From NCBI GenBank assembly GCA_030770545.1, contig CM061091.1, positions 5,711,501 through 5,775,500 of the forward strand: DNA of 64,000 nt, written 5' to 3'. Origin of the DNA: Macropodus opercularis (taxonomy: Eukaryota; Chordata; Actinopteri; Anabantiformes; Osphronemidae). The notes under the pieces were generated by a model. The model had not been told where the DNA came from. It made no database searches and saw only the letters and a list, made by a program, of their open reading frames with translations. Both the position numbers and the translations under genes were made by a program. Of the stretch, positions 1-13,600 are shown in pieces; the first letter of the stretch is position 1; each line of letters starts with the position of its first letter.

Positions 1-3000
1 TTTCTTCCCTTGCTTATTACCAAAGATTACCAGAGAGAGTTCAGGGGCGGAATCGTTCGAAGGTAGTAACATTCCTCAAATGAGCCAGGGCAGCAGTCAT
101 GCACACATCCCACTGGAAAAAATATATTGACTCATATTTCTAGAGCTTTGTGTTGGCAAATAAAAATGTGTTTTTGTTGTTTTATAAATGACAATGACTT
201 TAGTGACACAATCGCTGGTCAGCTCCATCTAATTGGAACTGGGGAATAAAGTGTAAAAAAGCTCAAAGGCACCAGACAACGTCATCTCTGTAACCATGGG
301 TTACCGCTGCTGCTGTTATTTCTGTGTAACTATTTTTGTAAAAACATTAATAATCTCTGGTATCTGTTGCTCGGTGAGTCATCGGAGGCAGTGTCACTGT
401 TGAATAATCACCTAGCAGGAATCATAAGAGAGTGACTAAAGATAGACCATTTGGAATGTCTCACTAACAAGATAACCACTGATTTCCCTGACATTTTAAA
501 GGTATCAAAAGCTGCCTGGAGAAGTGTGAGACTGCAATACAATGCAGAGGAGAAGCTGATACTATAATAGCAGCTATGCACATATACTTGCTGAGCCAGA
601 ACATTAAACCACATGTATCTTATTGTATAGACAGTCTCGATGTCTCAGGCCCACAAGATGTTGGTTCAGTGTAGATGTCCTCTGGTATCTGGCACCTATT
701 GACGTAATGCAATGTCAAACTACACCACCTTCTTCTATTGCTCCATGGTGCAGCTCTTACACTCACATACCCACTGTAGGCGCTTTCGGCTGTAGCTTTT
801 CTGTCGGATTGGCTTCCCTTTGTTCCCTGCATGCATCAGTGAGCCTTGGGCCTCCATGACCCTGTGGCTGGTTCACTGGTTGACCCTCCTTTGACCAGTT
901 CTTTCTTTACAGTGAAAGAGTTTTTCTCACTCAGTTATACAGACATCATACAGTAGCTTGGCCCTTGGAGAAAATTGTTATTATTGTTATTATTTATTTT
1001 TTCTGATTTCAATTCATTAGACAAGTAAGGAAACACTGACTGTATAGATACAGATATGTATACTCTGGTTTATTTGATATTTTCATTAACATCTGTTTAA
1101 AGGAGAATAAAGGGTTAAAGATACTTTGAAGAACTATAAGCACCAGGGAAGTAGACGATAAATTTAATGTCATGCGAGTGAAATTTAAAATTCATCTGCA
1201 GTGTATCCCCTTGGCTATATTCATGCATGGTCAAGCTTATACTTGATAAATATTCATCTAGCAGGGTAAGCAGCTGATGTGATGATGGGAGAGAGCAGAT
1301 CTCACACATGCTTGTTGCTGTCTGTTCTTGTAGCCCCTCATTAAGGAAAATAAGGAGCTGGAGGTCCTGCTCTTCGCTAACAGGATTTCCAATCAGGCCC
1401 AGCAAAATGCTGAACCTGGAGAGGCCGGACGGCTCTGCCACAGGCGAGAGGACTGTTTAGTAAAGCTCAACACATTTTTCTCAGTTTCACGATCTAAGCA
1501 TTTTAGAGACAGAAAGCCGGTGTCATGTGCTCCGGTGTGTTTAGGATGTTAGCTACGGGTGCTGCAAACACAAAATGTAGATTATACAGTAAGTCAAGCC
1601 TGGAGCAAAACAGACAGTGTTGACAGCTGTTAGATGTTATTTGAACTGTGCATGTGACTTGTGTGATTTCACATTTATGTTGTTGCATATTTGTTACCTT
1701 CTGTTCATCAAGCGAATGTTAGGATAATACTTACCAAGCATTTGATGAGAACACCTTAAATGTGTATAGGTGCAGCTTCTGCCAAGCAGCTGACAATGAA
1801 ATTGATTTTACATTAAATTATACAGTTGACTTTAACACATTGTTGTTCTTCTTCCCCAACAGTTATTTAGTCATAAAACGTTTTACTTGACTTAAAACTA
1901 TTAAATACTAACCAATATTATTCACATTTATATTTTTAGTGATTGGATAAAACTATAACAGGATATTCCTCAGGCGTATCATTCAAACAGTTCTTGGCAG
2001 ACAAAACCTAACCACCTAACAGGTTTACCATGACAACGTTAATGGGCTCTGCTATTTATACAACCATTATCGGTCTTTTCCAAAAACATGTCGCCAGGAA
2101 AAGCCCAGGTGTAACTGAGAACATTAACTCTAACTTACTCAAGGGTCCTGGTAAACATTTTTGGGACACAGTTATGAGTGTCTTCATGCAACTATAAATG
2201 CCAAATTACACATTTTTTTATGGGGAACATAATTGCAACCTGATTAGGTTTTCTATTAACATCATGACTGCATGCTCGAAATTAACCGAAATGAGAAGAT
2301 CGGTAGCAAATATGTCGATGCTTAATATACCAATTGCATGTACAAATGCAATATATTTTCAAAACGAACGAATATCTCATCTTTTTGCCCAACAGTGTTA
2401 TTCTTAGCATTAGCAAACAAGAGACATGGTCACATTCAGATTTGTGGTCGATTCTTTTACTACTCACAAATAGTCACATCGAATGCGATTCTATTTGGGG
2501 CGAGTTTTCCTTGCACACTTTATTGGACCCTCTCCACACCAAGAGATTTGTATCAGTAATATTATCTTAAATGCTGCCTGGGGACCAGAAGAGTCGTTGG
2601 AAAGATGGAGACCTACTGTGGGACAATGTGGACAAATTCTTATTCTAATCCTATTTGAGCTTTTGTCATAGACTTTACTCTTCTACAATGCTGTGGGATT
2701 TTACATGAGACAAATCAATGTTATACTGTATGTTATTAAGAAGTTTGCCGCAAGCATGAGACTCAAAATGAATCCTCCACGCACCCCCTCCTGCTACTCC
2801 TACTCTGTGCTAGTGCTGCCATGCTCTTCTCAGCCCTTCAGGTATTAGTCTGGTGAAATTACTATAAGTAAGAATGCTGTAACGCTTATCAGTCAAGTTG
2901 AAATTATTGGCTCTCTGTTATTGGTTAGAAAAGCCTACGGGGAGTCTCTGCGTCACTGCCAGACAGTTTGGGTAATATAGGATTTTGCCATATACTTGTC

Positions 3001-6000
3001 ACTGTAGTTTTCTTTGTCCACACCTGATGCTTATTGTATTATTCTATTCTAAAAAGAATAGTCTCAGTAGACATGACTTTCTAACTCCAGTTATATACAG
3101 CAAATAGGCTGACTGTGTACGCTGTGTACACCTAATGACAGGTGGGACCAGCTCCATCACCCTGTGACCCTTCACAGGATAATCAGTTTAGATGATGGAT
3201 GGATGGAAAATCATTTAAATGCTGTATGAACAGCCCAAACGGACACCCACTGAGTCACTCGCTCATGTCTGTCACCACCTCAGTTTAAGGTTTGTCGACA
3301 TATACAGTATAAGCACTGGTTGTATCTTATGAGGAGGAGTTTGTCAGGCGACCTGGTCTCCTCAGTGGCTGTGCTACATGGCAACACTGTAATTAATTGG
3401 TGCTGTCTTTATTGTAGGATGATATTTAAATTTTCAATGGTTTTATCTTTTGAAGAATGATATATTGGTACATTTTACTACTGTAGTCTCAATGCGATTA
3501 AAGCAAACAGTTTAAACAATTAAACAGTTAAAAATCTATATTCAGTAAGTACACAGTGAGTGTGAAAACTGGACATGAGGGGGTGCTTTTGTATATTAAT
3601 GGTTTATGGGATGAGAATAAAACATTTCTCCTTCCCAGGAGTCGCAGATGTGGCCTTCAGAGACAAAGCTGATTTCTCCTCTTACCTCCTGGTTAGCACA
3701 GCCTTGAGCTGCCTGAGGTACCGACTCGTTCCTTCTTCTTCTATTTTCAGCGATAAAGTTGGTGATGTATATTAAATGACATAGGTCTTCATAAGTGTCA
3801 TTGTCTCACTGGTCTGATGAAGAGTAATATCTGCACTCCTGTCACCAGCTGGGGCTTTCTCTTTTATCGCTGCAGGGACACTCTGCAGGGCTCTGTGAGA
3901 AGCAATGAGGTAAAAAAGATTTCACATGTGGCAAAAATGTATCTCCTGTCTTTGAACGAGTCTGGGGTCAAGGCAAGTGCATGTGGGCAGACATGCACTT
4001 ATTTATCACAGGAGAATATTTTCCGTTGAGGTCTTGCTTCAGGAAATTAATATAGCATCTAGTGCAGGTGTGACTGGAAGAACGTGTTTGTCTGTCCTAC
4101 TCACTAACCAAAATGAATGACATTAAGAATATTTGTTATGTTATAACCTTACAGTTATTTGTGTGGTTATACCAGACCCTGCCGTTATTTCTTTGGATAA
4201 CATATACAATCAGTTGTATCTATGTTGCACAAAAATCAAGACAAAATCACACTCAGACATTAAGAGGCCTTTAAAAATGATAATACATTTTAATTCAATT
4301 GTGAATTTGTGTCAGTTCACATCATAAGTCACAGTTGCATCTCAAAATGCAGACTCTAGCATTTATTGACTGGCCATTTGAACTACATGGGTCTGAACCA
4401 TAACTGTTTGTGCCTTAACCACTGCATGTAAAGAAATTATAAAGTCAAACAATATTTTGAGACTTTAGTTCAAAAGTTCTGAATGTCATCTTCCTAACTA
4501 GTGTTAAAGTGTCGTGCATTTTGCTGCATTGCAGATTAGGCTGAACAGCACAGATAAAGGTGACTGCAGTGAGCTGGCCTGCCCATAATTTGAAGTAGCA
4601 TCATTGTTGCTGAGTTTCATTGACACCGTGTAGGAAAAAGCTACTCAAGGCCAGTGGTGATGAGAGAGATCGCATCTCTTGGGAGAGGCCGTACTCTGTC
4701 ATCAGAAAATGTAAGAATGTGTCTCAAGGCCTCTCGTATGTTGTAAATCTGACAGGAGGCGGACTGCGCAGCCATTCGACCCTTGCACCTGCTTGATGAG
4801 AGGCTGTAGTGCCGGGTTTGGTCTGGGGAACAGAGTCAACATACGCTGTGTAAAGTTGATGTAGTGTGTTATAAGGGAAGCTAAGAGGTCGTCTCACATG
4901 ACTCACACTCCGTCAGCATGGATGGAGACAGGGCCATCCCATGACATCTTGAATGTTGTGTCCTTCACCATTGTTTTCGAGCTGACCGCGCCATCTGTCA
5001 CTGCAGAGAGGCCTTGGACAGCTCAATGTCACATAACACTGTTGCGCAAGCTGCTTCGCTTTTACTCTGTCTCCTATGAATGAGATTCTGGAGATTTTTA
5101 TTTTGTCCCAAAATACACCACACACTTGACACCTAACAAGTGTGCCATCATACAGTAGCACACACTCCAGCACACCTTGTTAGTTGCACTAACACGTTAA
5201 TCAGGCAGATTATTTTGGTTCATTTAAATGTCAAAGTGTGAAGAGGGACAACCCCATTTACATGTCCTGTGCCCTGGCAAGGTAACTATCCCTGGCTTTG
5301 ACTTGACAGGGTCAGCCTGCTTTGGCTTTGTCTCCTCTTGGGACATCATTAAATTTCAGTTTCCAGCACCTGAGCCTCTTTTAGGCATCTGATCACGTTC
5401 CTTCCTATCTCCCTAAGCTATGATGTGATGTCCTCTTTCCATGCCCTGGCTTAAATTTTAAAACATAAACTTTCTCCCAAGACTTTTTACTCAGTGATCT
5501 ATGGAGATCAGGCTGTGTCAGATGGCCAGCTGAGCAGACATTTCAAACCATCACAGTGCGTGACCTAGATTGTGACACTTAAGGACAGCTACATTACAAA
5601 ATAATCTTTGTGAAGTAGTATCATTTGCTAAGCAAAACAGGCAATGGAAGCAAAACACGGTCAAGGCTATGAACAGTATTTACATTCACAGCATAAAAAG
5701 TATAGATATAAGTGTATTAATAAGAGGGAAGACGCTGTAGTTTAAAGTAGATATTTGACTTACAATGTTAATGTCTTTGGATGATATAAAGGCCAAAAGC
5801 CAACTCTCCACTGGCCCTAAAACCTCTGTGAACTTCAAAGATAAGCACATTTATACACAGCTGTGGCATCTTCATTTTCTGTGTTTTATTTATTTGCTCT
5901 ATGTAAAATTAAACTACAGAGGTTTCATTCATAACAGTTAAAATGTCAAGACCTATGGACTGAAACTGGCTTTTACCAGGAAATCTAACACAGACATTGA

Positions 6001-9000
6001 CATTTCCCTGCACAGTACGACGGTGTACACATGCCAATCTAAGTGAATTGATTAGATGTGGAATTGATGGGAAGACTCCTGCAGCACTAGCGCAGACAGG
6101 CACGTCGAGCTTGGAAGGCGACAGGTCGTGTTTTCCGTTTCACACATTGAGCTTTTACAGGACGCTTGTGCAGAAGATGTGACTTTTGATGGACACAGTC
6201 TCAGAAGCCTGTAATTTGTGGCGACTGAATTTCAGCTGGCAAAATGTGACTCAGAGCTACAGGCAGCTGAAAAAGCTAGAATGAATTAGGATGAATTTCA
6301 TTTCGCTGGGTGACACAAGGGAGCAGCACCATGAGGGGCTCAACCAAAGCCATGCAGCAGCAGAAAAACAAATCCTATAAAAAAAACATTACACAAAGAT
6401 GGGAACCACAGATAAATAATTTGCCTCCATATAATCAATAACCAAAAAGTTTTCTACTCTTGGAAACTGAGCACAGCACATTTTCTGACTTCAGTACATG
6501 ACCAGTTGAGAGGACGAGAGCCTCAGTTCCTGCTGTCACTCATCTGTTCATCCATTGCTGTGACACAGGGGACAGCTCAGGCACAAAAAGTGCATTTCTT
6601 GGTTGTTTTTCTTAAAATATAACCAAGACAGATTCAAGACCAAAAAATGGATCTGCTAGAAAATGGTCTACGTTCTTAAAACTGAGAGAGGACTCTTTGT
6701 TTTTTCATTCATTCTTGCTGTCATGTTATGTTTTAGCAGAAACACAGGAGCATTTGTTACCCAGTCTTTGCTGTCAGGGCTTTGAGCTTAGTCGCACTGC
6801 TGAAGTCATAATATGCCATTGTTAATACTGAGTGATGAGGCCTCTACCTGTCAGCAAAACACCTGAAGTTTATAAATGTTTATGCTGAGTAAGCCATTAC
6901 AGTAATGCAGTTTGTGATAAATTAACAATAATAAGACACCGTGCGTTATGGATACTCAGAATAACAAATGGGTTGTCTTGTCACTTTTTTCTGCACTGTA
7001 TTTAGTACGGTAGGTTCTGCAGGTAAATTTCACCACAAAACGATGAAAAGATAAATGATAGTGAGTATCTGGAACTGAAATGTCTACAGTATTGCAGCCT
7101 TACAATCTCGTTAAGTGTGGGCCTCTCTTCCTCTATCAAACTAATTATGTTCCTTATCGGTGGGAACATCCTGACACCATTATGACAGCCACTGTGTGCT
7201 TTTCACACAGCTACCCACAATTTGCTTTGCTCTTCAAATTGAGTCAAGATAAGATTTGGTGTTGGATTTTGTCTCCAAACAAAATGCCACATGGCTGCTC
7301 AGGTAATTGTTTTAGCTGTGATGCATCCGCAGCCATCTACTGTGTTAAAACTGCAACCACTGGCCACCGATGGCACAGTGCTGCCTGTCTCATCTCTGAT
7401 CTGACCGGACTTGTCTGACATTATTCCCAGATACAGTATATCCTCAGCTTGTCCTGTTTGTGCACTGAAGCCTGATAAAACAGGATTGTACCTGCGATCT
7501 TATCTGTTCCTGTTGTTGGGCTCATGTTTCTGTGTGGACGCAGCGTTTGACCCAAGGGCTGATGATTATAGCAGAAAAGGCAGTTTGCCAGTGGGTGTTT
7601 CTTAATCTCTCATCAGTTTTATTTGGTCACTGGGATATTGTACTGGGCTTCCGAGAGGTCTAATGACTATGAGCTAATTAGAAAGAGCACAGGATGTAGT
7701 AGAGCAGATACAGGTGAAGGAGAAGTATTGTGGACACCGAAGGACTGCAGGGCTCTCTGAAAAGGTCACTGAAGGCAGCTGTGTACCCACTGTGAAGGAT
7801 AGTATATGACACGAGGACAGAGCCGGTGACCCAGCACTTCCAGTGTCCTCACATCACTTGGAACGTGACACACCTGACCTACCTACATGTCAGCAAATAA
7901 CAAAAAGAATGACGGCCTCGTTTGAGGAACCCTTCTGCATGGATGTCTGCACGGGTGCTAATTGTCTTGATTGCAATGAGAAGTGCAGACATCATCGGCA
8001 GAAACGAATGACAGGTGACGCCACAGGCTCTCTGTTGGTGAGGAGGTTGATGAGGCTTTTTCTGGTGTATTTGTACTCAGAAATATCCTGCATGTAGCTT
8101 CAGAGGCTCAGTTCACGAAAAACGAACTGTTGTCTCTGCAAAGGAAATACTACAGTCCAATTTAAAAATGAATTACAGCTCCATTATTGCTTACATTACA
8201 AGCAGTGGTGGTCTTAGTGGAAATCAATAAAGTTGGAAATGCACCTACTGAGCTGTACAAGATGTTTGATTGTGGCATGAGGGTGAGGAAAGGCCTGGAT
8301 ATTTATTATCCACTGGGATTTAATCTGGCAGCATTAGAAAGCATTCAGTGGTTTCATTAATGACTTTTGTTGCACTGAGTGATCACAGTCAGAGCGTCTC
8401 TTCAGTCAACAATGGTGGAAAATGTAATTACTGTGAAATTAATTACTCATTTAAGCTTTGCTTAAAGGACACGTTTAAAAAGATGATTGTTTGCTTGGTG
8501 GTGATTGTTGATAGTAGTTTCAGTAGGATCACCCAGTAACGCTCTTTACCTTGTTAAGCCTACAGTACCACAGTACAAGCCCACCACAGGTACAGTGTGG
8601 CTGAGTAACACGGTAACATGTGTGTTGTGAGTGCCTTGGTTAACACACGTGCATGTCATGTCACGGCTAAGCTTCCCAGGCCTCAGAGCGCGGCATATCC
8701 GTATAGCTTGGAAATAAAGCGGCTGTTCTTTGCCCAGTCCATCAGGAAGTAAAACCACTTACGCTCTTTACTCAGATAGTCATTCATCGCATGCACATCT
8801 ACATGTAGCATGGACAGTCACTGCACGCTGAGGCATAGAGCATTGAGTTTTCACCGTCACTTGAACTTCCCACACAGCACTCAGCTGGAGTTTCTTGCTG
8901 CTTCTGATACAGTAACTCTCTGCGTGCTCGCTCTGTCCAGACCCCCACTTTACATGTTGTTTCAGATCAATGCATAGGTTAAGCATCATACACGAGCTGT

Positions 9001-10480
9001 CTCCTGATCTGTCTCTCAACCCAGCTCTCCAGTGCCCAAGCCCTGCTCTCTTTCTTCACCCTATGTCTCTGTCGATGTGTTTGTTATCAGCTATGTGGAG
9101 TGCACAGACTGGAGACGCAGACCATGCTCTGAGGAATTGTTCACAAATCACAAAATTAATTTGCAATAACACTCCCACAATTACAATTGTGAGAGAGTTG
9201 AGATACTGAAGAGGTTTTGCAATGCATGCTTGTTTGATTTCAGGATGTCTTTACACCATCTGTATCACACCTAAATGTTCATTTATGTCCTGTCTAGTTT
9301 CATGGTAACTTCAAATTTCTTCTTAGACCCTGAGTCAAAACCTCATCTAGTGGGCTGGAGGGATAATTGCAAACTCTACACCTGTTCATCTTATTCTGAT
9401 GGTTCTGGCACTTTAATATTGACACTTACAGTGCTTGTATATGCAGCATGTTCTCTTACAGTAATAGTGTTTATTGCCTGCCTCCCCTTTCTCGTTATTT
9501 TGAAAGCATTGTTTTTGATGAAGACTGAGGCACCTCATAGATACACGCATGTCATCGTACTGGACTGGTATTTTCCACACAGGACCTTCTGTGAGTAGTT
9601 AAAATAAGGAACCTTGCAACAAAACAGCTAAAAGAAAACCTCAGCCGCTCTCTCATTGGTTTTATGTGACGCCATGGCTTTAAAAGAGACACTGTCAATG
9701 GTGAGTTATACTAATTGGCTTGTCTGGTGGATGTGGTAAACACAACCTTGTACCACACACCAATTATTGTTGCTTTGTTTAAATACAAAATAAATGCATA
9801 GCATTGACTGAAACTGCACTTTGCTATGTGCATAATATTACACATGCCTCAGTCTCCCAGACAATATTAACATGTGTCTTATTTAGGTTGTCTAAGGAAA
9901 GAATCTAAGCTTCTCCAAATCAGTGTAAGCAGACCCAATTTATAAAGGCACTAAATTATCAACAATATGTGTAGTGTGAAAAAATATAGAATTTTAGTCA
10001 GATCTCAACATTCACAGAATGAAGTACATGTACAGACTTAACATCTAAATGTCAAATATTTGGGTGAAAATGGACAAAGCTTAGCTCCTACATGTACAGT
10101 ATTGTATTACAACAGGACATCACAAGGGAAGCAAACAAAGTGGATGATTTACTGAAGAGCACCTACAGGAATGACCAGTACATGTATTAATAATAATATT
10201 AATATTCATGTAAACATAAATACATCACAAGGTTTATTGCGTACACTACATATACAAGCTGTTTCACCTACAGTACCATATGATACACAGATGGGCTGCA
10301 AGGTTTCAGTCGCCTACATGACGTTTGGGGATACATGGCTCTGACAGAATAAAAAACCCATTTACTGACTTCTACAACTGAAACAGTCTTGAATTGATTT
10401 CCAGGATGCCCACACTGAGTAATCCTGTTTGTGCATCCTCCTGTGCTTATTGCTGTAGTCACTCCTAAAGCCGTGAAATT
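1..10480. other. Gene-poor AT-rich intergenic region (left part)
   Basis: No gene that I can support. All open frames here are short and have no recognisable domain. The stretch contains one L2-like tail (3120-3209) and one unidentified exon-like segment on the - strand (1434-1306), described under findings. The rest is AT-rich unique-looking DNA with small A/T runs. Regulatory elements could be present but cannot be told from background without a cross-species alignment. Confidence 0.6.
3120..3209 (+). repeat. 3' tail of an L2/Maui-like LINE
   Basis: A short segment with 'gggaccagctccatc', a 'ccctgtgaccc' block and a terminal run of GATG units. This is the layout of the extreme 3' end of fish L2/Maui-type LINEs, which end in ATGG/GATG repeats. 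The orientation of that tail puts the element on the + strand. It is heavily 5'-truncated and diverged; family assignment is from memory of the tail. Confidence 0.5.
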
Positions 10481-10600
10481 AGAGAAAAAGAAAAGAAAGG
10501 AAAAGAAAAGAAAAGAAAAGAAAAGAAAAGAAAAGAAAAGAAAAGAAAAGAAAAGAAAAGAAAAGAAAAGAAAAGAAAAGAAAAGAAAAGAAAAGAAAAG
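10481..10600 (+). repeat. (AAAAG)n pentanucleotide microsatellite
   Basis: About 120 bp of nearly perfect AAAAG units, with two imperfect units at the left edge. It creates artificial Lys/Arg-rich (+) and Phe/Leu/Ser-rich (-) open frames that should not be annotated as genes. Confidence 0.97.
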
Positions 10601-13600
10601 ATATTTGGACACTATATTATTTCTCTCAGATTACAGAAGCAAGATGACACCACAGGCACTATGCATTTTACCTAGTTTGGCTTCACTGGACACGCATTCA
10701 GTCCTTAAAAGGCTTAATTAATCGCTAAAACGATCTCTTATGGGCCTCATTAGCCTGATAAGAACAAGTGTACAGTTAAGTTTTTGCTATTTTTCTTATA
10801 GTATTGTAAATATAGTTAAAAAGCTGCATTATGAAGCTATGAAAATTAAACATATCACTATTTGTTGCACTGAAAAGCAAAACGTAAAATAATTAATGAC
10901 AAAGAAATTTGCATATTACATGTACCGTTGTCTTATGGCACAAACATTACTCTATATCCTAGAATTAGGCCCATCCATCACCCTAACCACGTTTACTCGT
11001 AAGGGATGGAGCCTATCACAGCTGTCACTGGACAATGGGTGAAGTACACCCTGGACAGGTCGGCAGTCCATCACAGAGCCAACACATTCAGGAGAGACAG
11101 GCAGCCATTCACACTCACACCTACAGGCAATTTAGAGTCTCCAATTAACCTGACTGCTTGTCTTTGGACCGTAGGAGGAAGCCAGAGTATCCAAAGACAA
11201 GCCATGCAGACAAGGGGAGAGCACAGCAAAGCACCTGGCGGCCTGGCGGATTTGAATCCAGGTCCTTCTGGCTGTGAGCGACAGTGATCACCACCACAGC
11301 ACTGCAGCAGTGAGGTTGGCACCAATCGAAGTCTTTTTCCTGGTACCGTTCCACTGCTGTCATGAATTTAATACTCGTGTACTTCACTCTGTGGGTATTA
11401 TTGGAATTAATTTAATCTAAGAAACAAACAGAAGAAATACAATTTGAAGGACAGATTTCATTTCGGCATCAAGTACTGTAGGTTCTGTAAGATTTAGGTT
11501 CCCAGTTCTTGTTTATGGTGCTTGAAACGTTGCAGCACTGCAGCATCTCAGATTAAGAAACTGGTTGAATTCATCTCAGTATCTAAACATTTACAAACTC
11601 CTGGAATGACAGATTGGGCCTTAAACTGCTCAACCTTGTACTGGCATTGAAAGACATTGAACCTTTAGGGTAAAATTCATCTTGGCCTCTTTGCAGACCA
11701 GTCTGTTCCTTAAATTAAGAACGAGAATGTGAGTCATCATAATCTTTTAAGGCGCTCCAAATTACATTACGAACAAGGTCAGAGCACATTCAGAAATAAT
11801 AAGATTTTCATAATCATTTTTAATCCTCCCGTCTGTTACAGCACAAGACAAATTGCGCTGTTTGTTTATTTTCGTCATTGCTGTTGCAAAAAAAATGGTT
11901 TAGGTTTCCCCTTTTACTACAGGAACTAATGCCTCATCTCTTCCCACCCTGAAATCTTGGAACTGTGAAGGGGATGCTTGTGAGACAAACAACATGCCTG
12001 TGCAACATTAGACAATGGCAACAATCTTACCCGTGGCCCTCGATGCACTTTGGTCAGGTTCATTTGGGTGTAAACACGGGATTGGTCCCTGTGGGAGCAA
12101 TTAGTTCTCACTAGAGAATCTGGGATTGTGGGGGGAAAAAAGGTGTCAACACCCTCAATCAGTTATACACCTGTAACCCCTCAACTACTGTACCATTGCT
12201 TTGTGTTTCTGTGTGACTGCCAGTCATCCGTGTGTGTTTTGACACACACTTATGACTCAACTACCTTTGTGTTTTCCTACATTTCCCTCTCAAATGTGAA
12301 TTAGCTCTGTTGCTTTTTTCTTTGTTTTCAACCAAAACTTGAGAAACAAACACACCTTAGATCTGAGATTAAAAGGTATCTGCATGCAGCTCATCTCTGT
12401 CTTAAAACTGTAATATTCTCATTCATCTCTGCCAGTCACTCTTCAGCACTGACTATATATGCAACACCTCGCAACAACAAAACTCTTTAGATTTGTTTCT
12501 GAAATTTAAAAGACAATGATTTCACCAAGGCGCATAGCTGCACTTATCAACACTAACATACTGTGACATCAACATCCGGTTTGACAACACTAATTGCTGC
12601 ACTAAAGTTTTGGCAGACTTTTTTTATCTGAAGCACAAAGACACCTAGTGACAGGAATCGTTTCCTTTGGCAAAGAGAAAAGATCAGTTGTTATGGTTAC
12701 AAGTTATAAATAGAGCCGCTATGAGTGTAGGTGACAAGGGAACTGAGAGTTTCAGGATGAAAGACGCAGATGAAATCCACCCCACAATCCTTTGCTGCAG
12801 CTCGCTAACTTAAAGCGAAACATCAGCAAAGGCAGACAAAAGGAGCCGGTGCTGCATCACTTAAAGTATGCACAGAAACCGACATGAAATCAGATCATCC
12901 GTTCTTTCTGTTTCCTGTTGCTCCTCCACCAACTAATGCTGATGTAAAAAAAAATGTGTTAATGACAACTCTGACAGTGCAGTTTTAAAGTTTAATCTTG
13001 AAACAGAGTAGCAATGCAATATTTACGATTGCTCTTGTCGGCTGAGGTTTTTGTCCCCAGGCCCCTCTGTGATTTTTGGCATTTGTGTCATGCACATTGT
13101 TCTCTGCCCCAGTGCCCAGCACCAAGGGCCGCCTGATACAGCCCTTAATTAGAACCAGCTCAAGGATTTAATGAAGAGGCGCTCACTTGATGGCAGCAAC
13201 GCTTGAGACATTGCCAGTGGCTTAGACTTCAAAGCTGAAGATATGGCTCCTCAGCAAAGGCTGGGGAAAAGCTGCAACGAGATAACAAGTCATGGCTTTC
13301 TTTTGATTTGTGGCATGCCAGGGCACTTACTATATAGGTCTGCAGCCAGCAAGGGCATGAAAATGGTTGATCATTGTGGCATTACACTACTGGGCAATGA
13401 GTATCATCAGTAATAGAGCTCAGTAATGATGCGAGTGGGAGGTAAGATAAGATAGGCTGCCTGAATTTCCTCTCCCTGCTGATTTCCAGTCAGTATACCC
13501 AACCAGGATCACTCCCTATCATCTACTTTAGAGTGTGCTGCCTTCCAGAAACAAACTCTGGAGGAGCTTTGTGTTCAACTCCAAAGGCTTAGAGGAGGAA

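Noticed and set aside
10268..10721. Lys/Arg-rich and Phe/Leu-rich open frames
   Set aside because: Translation of the (AAAAG)n microsatellite and its complement.
11006..11387. Several 80-93-codon frames on both strands
   Set aside because: They fall within the L2/Maui-like 3' UTR fragment.
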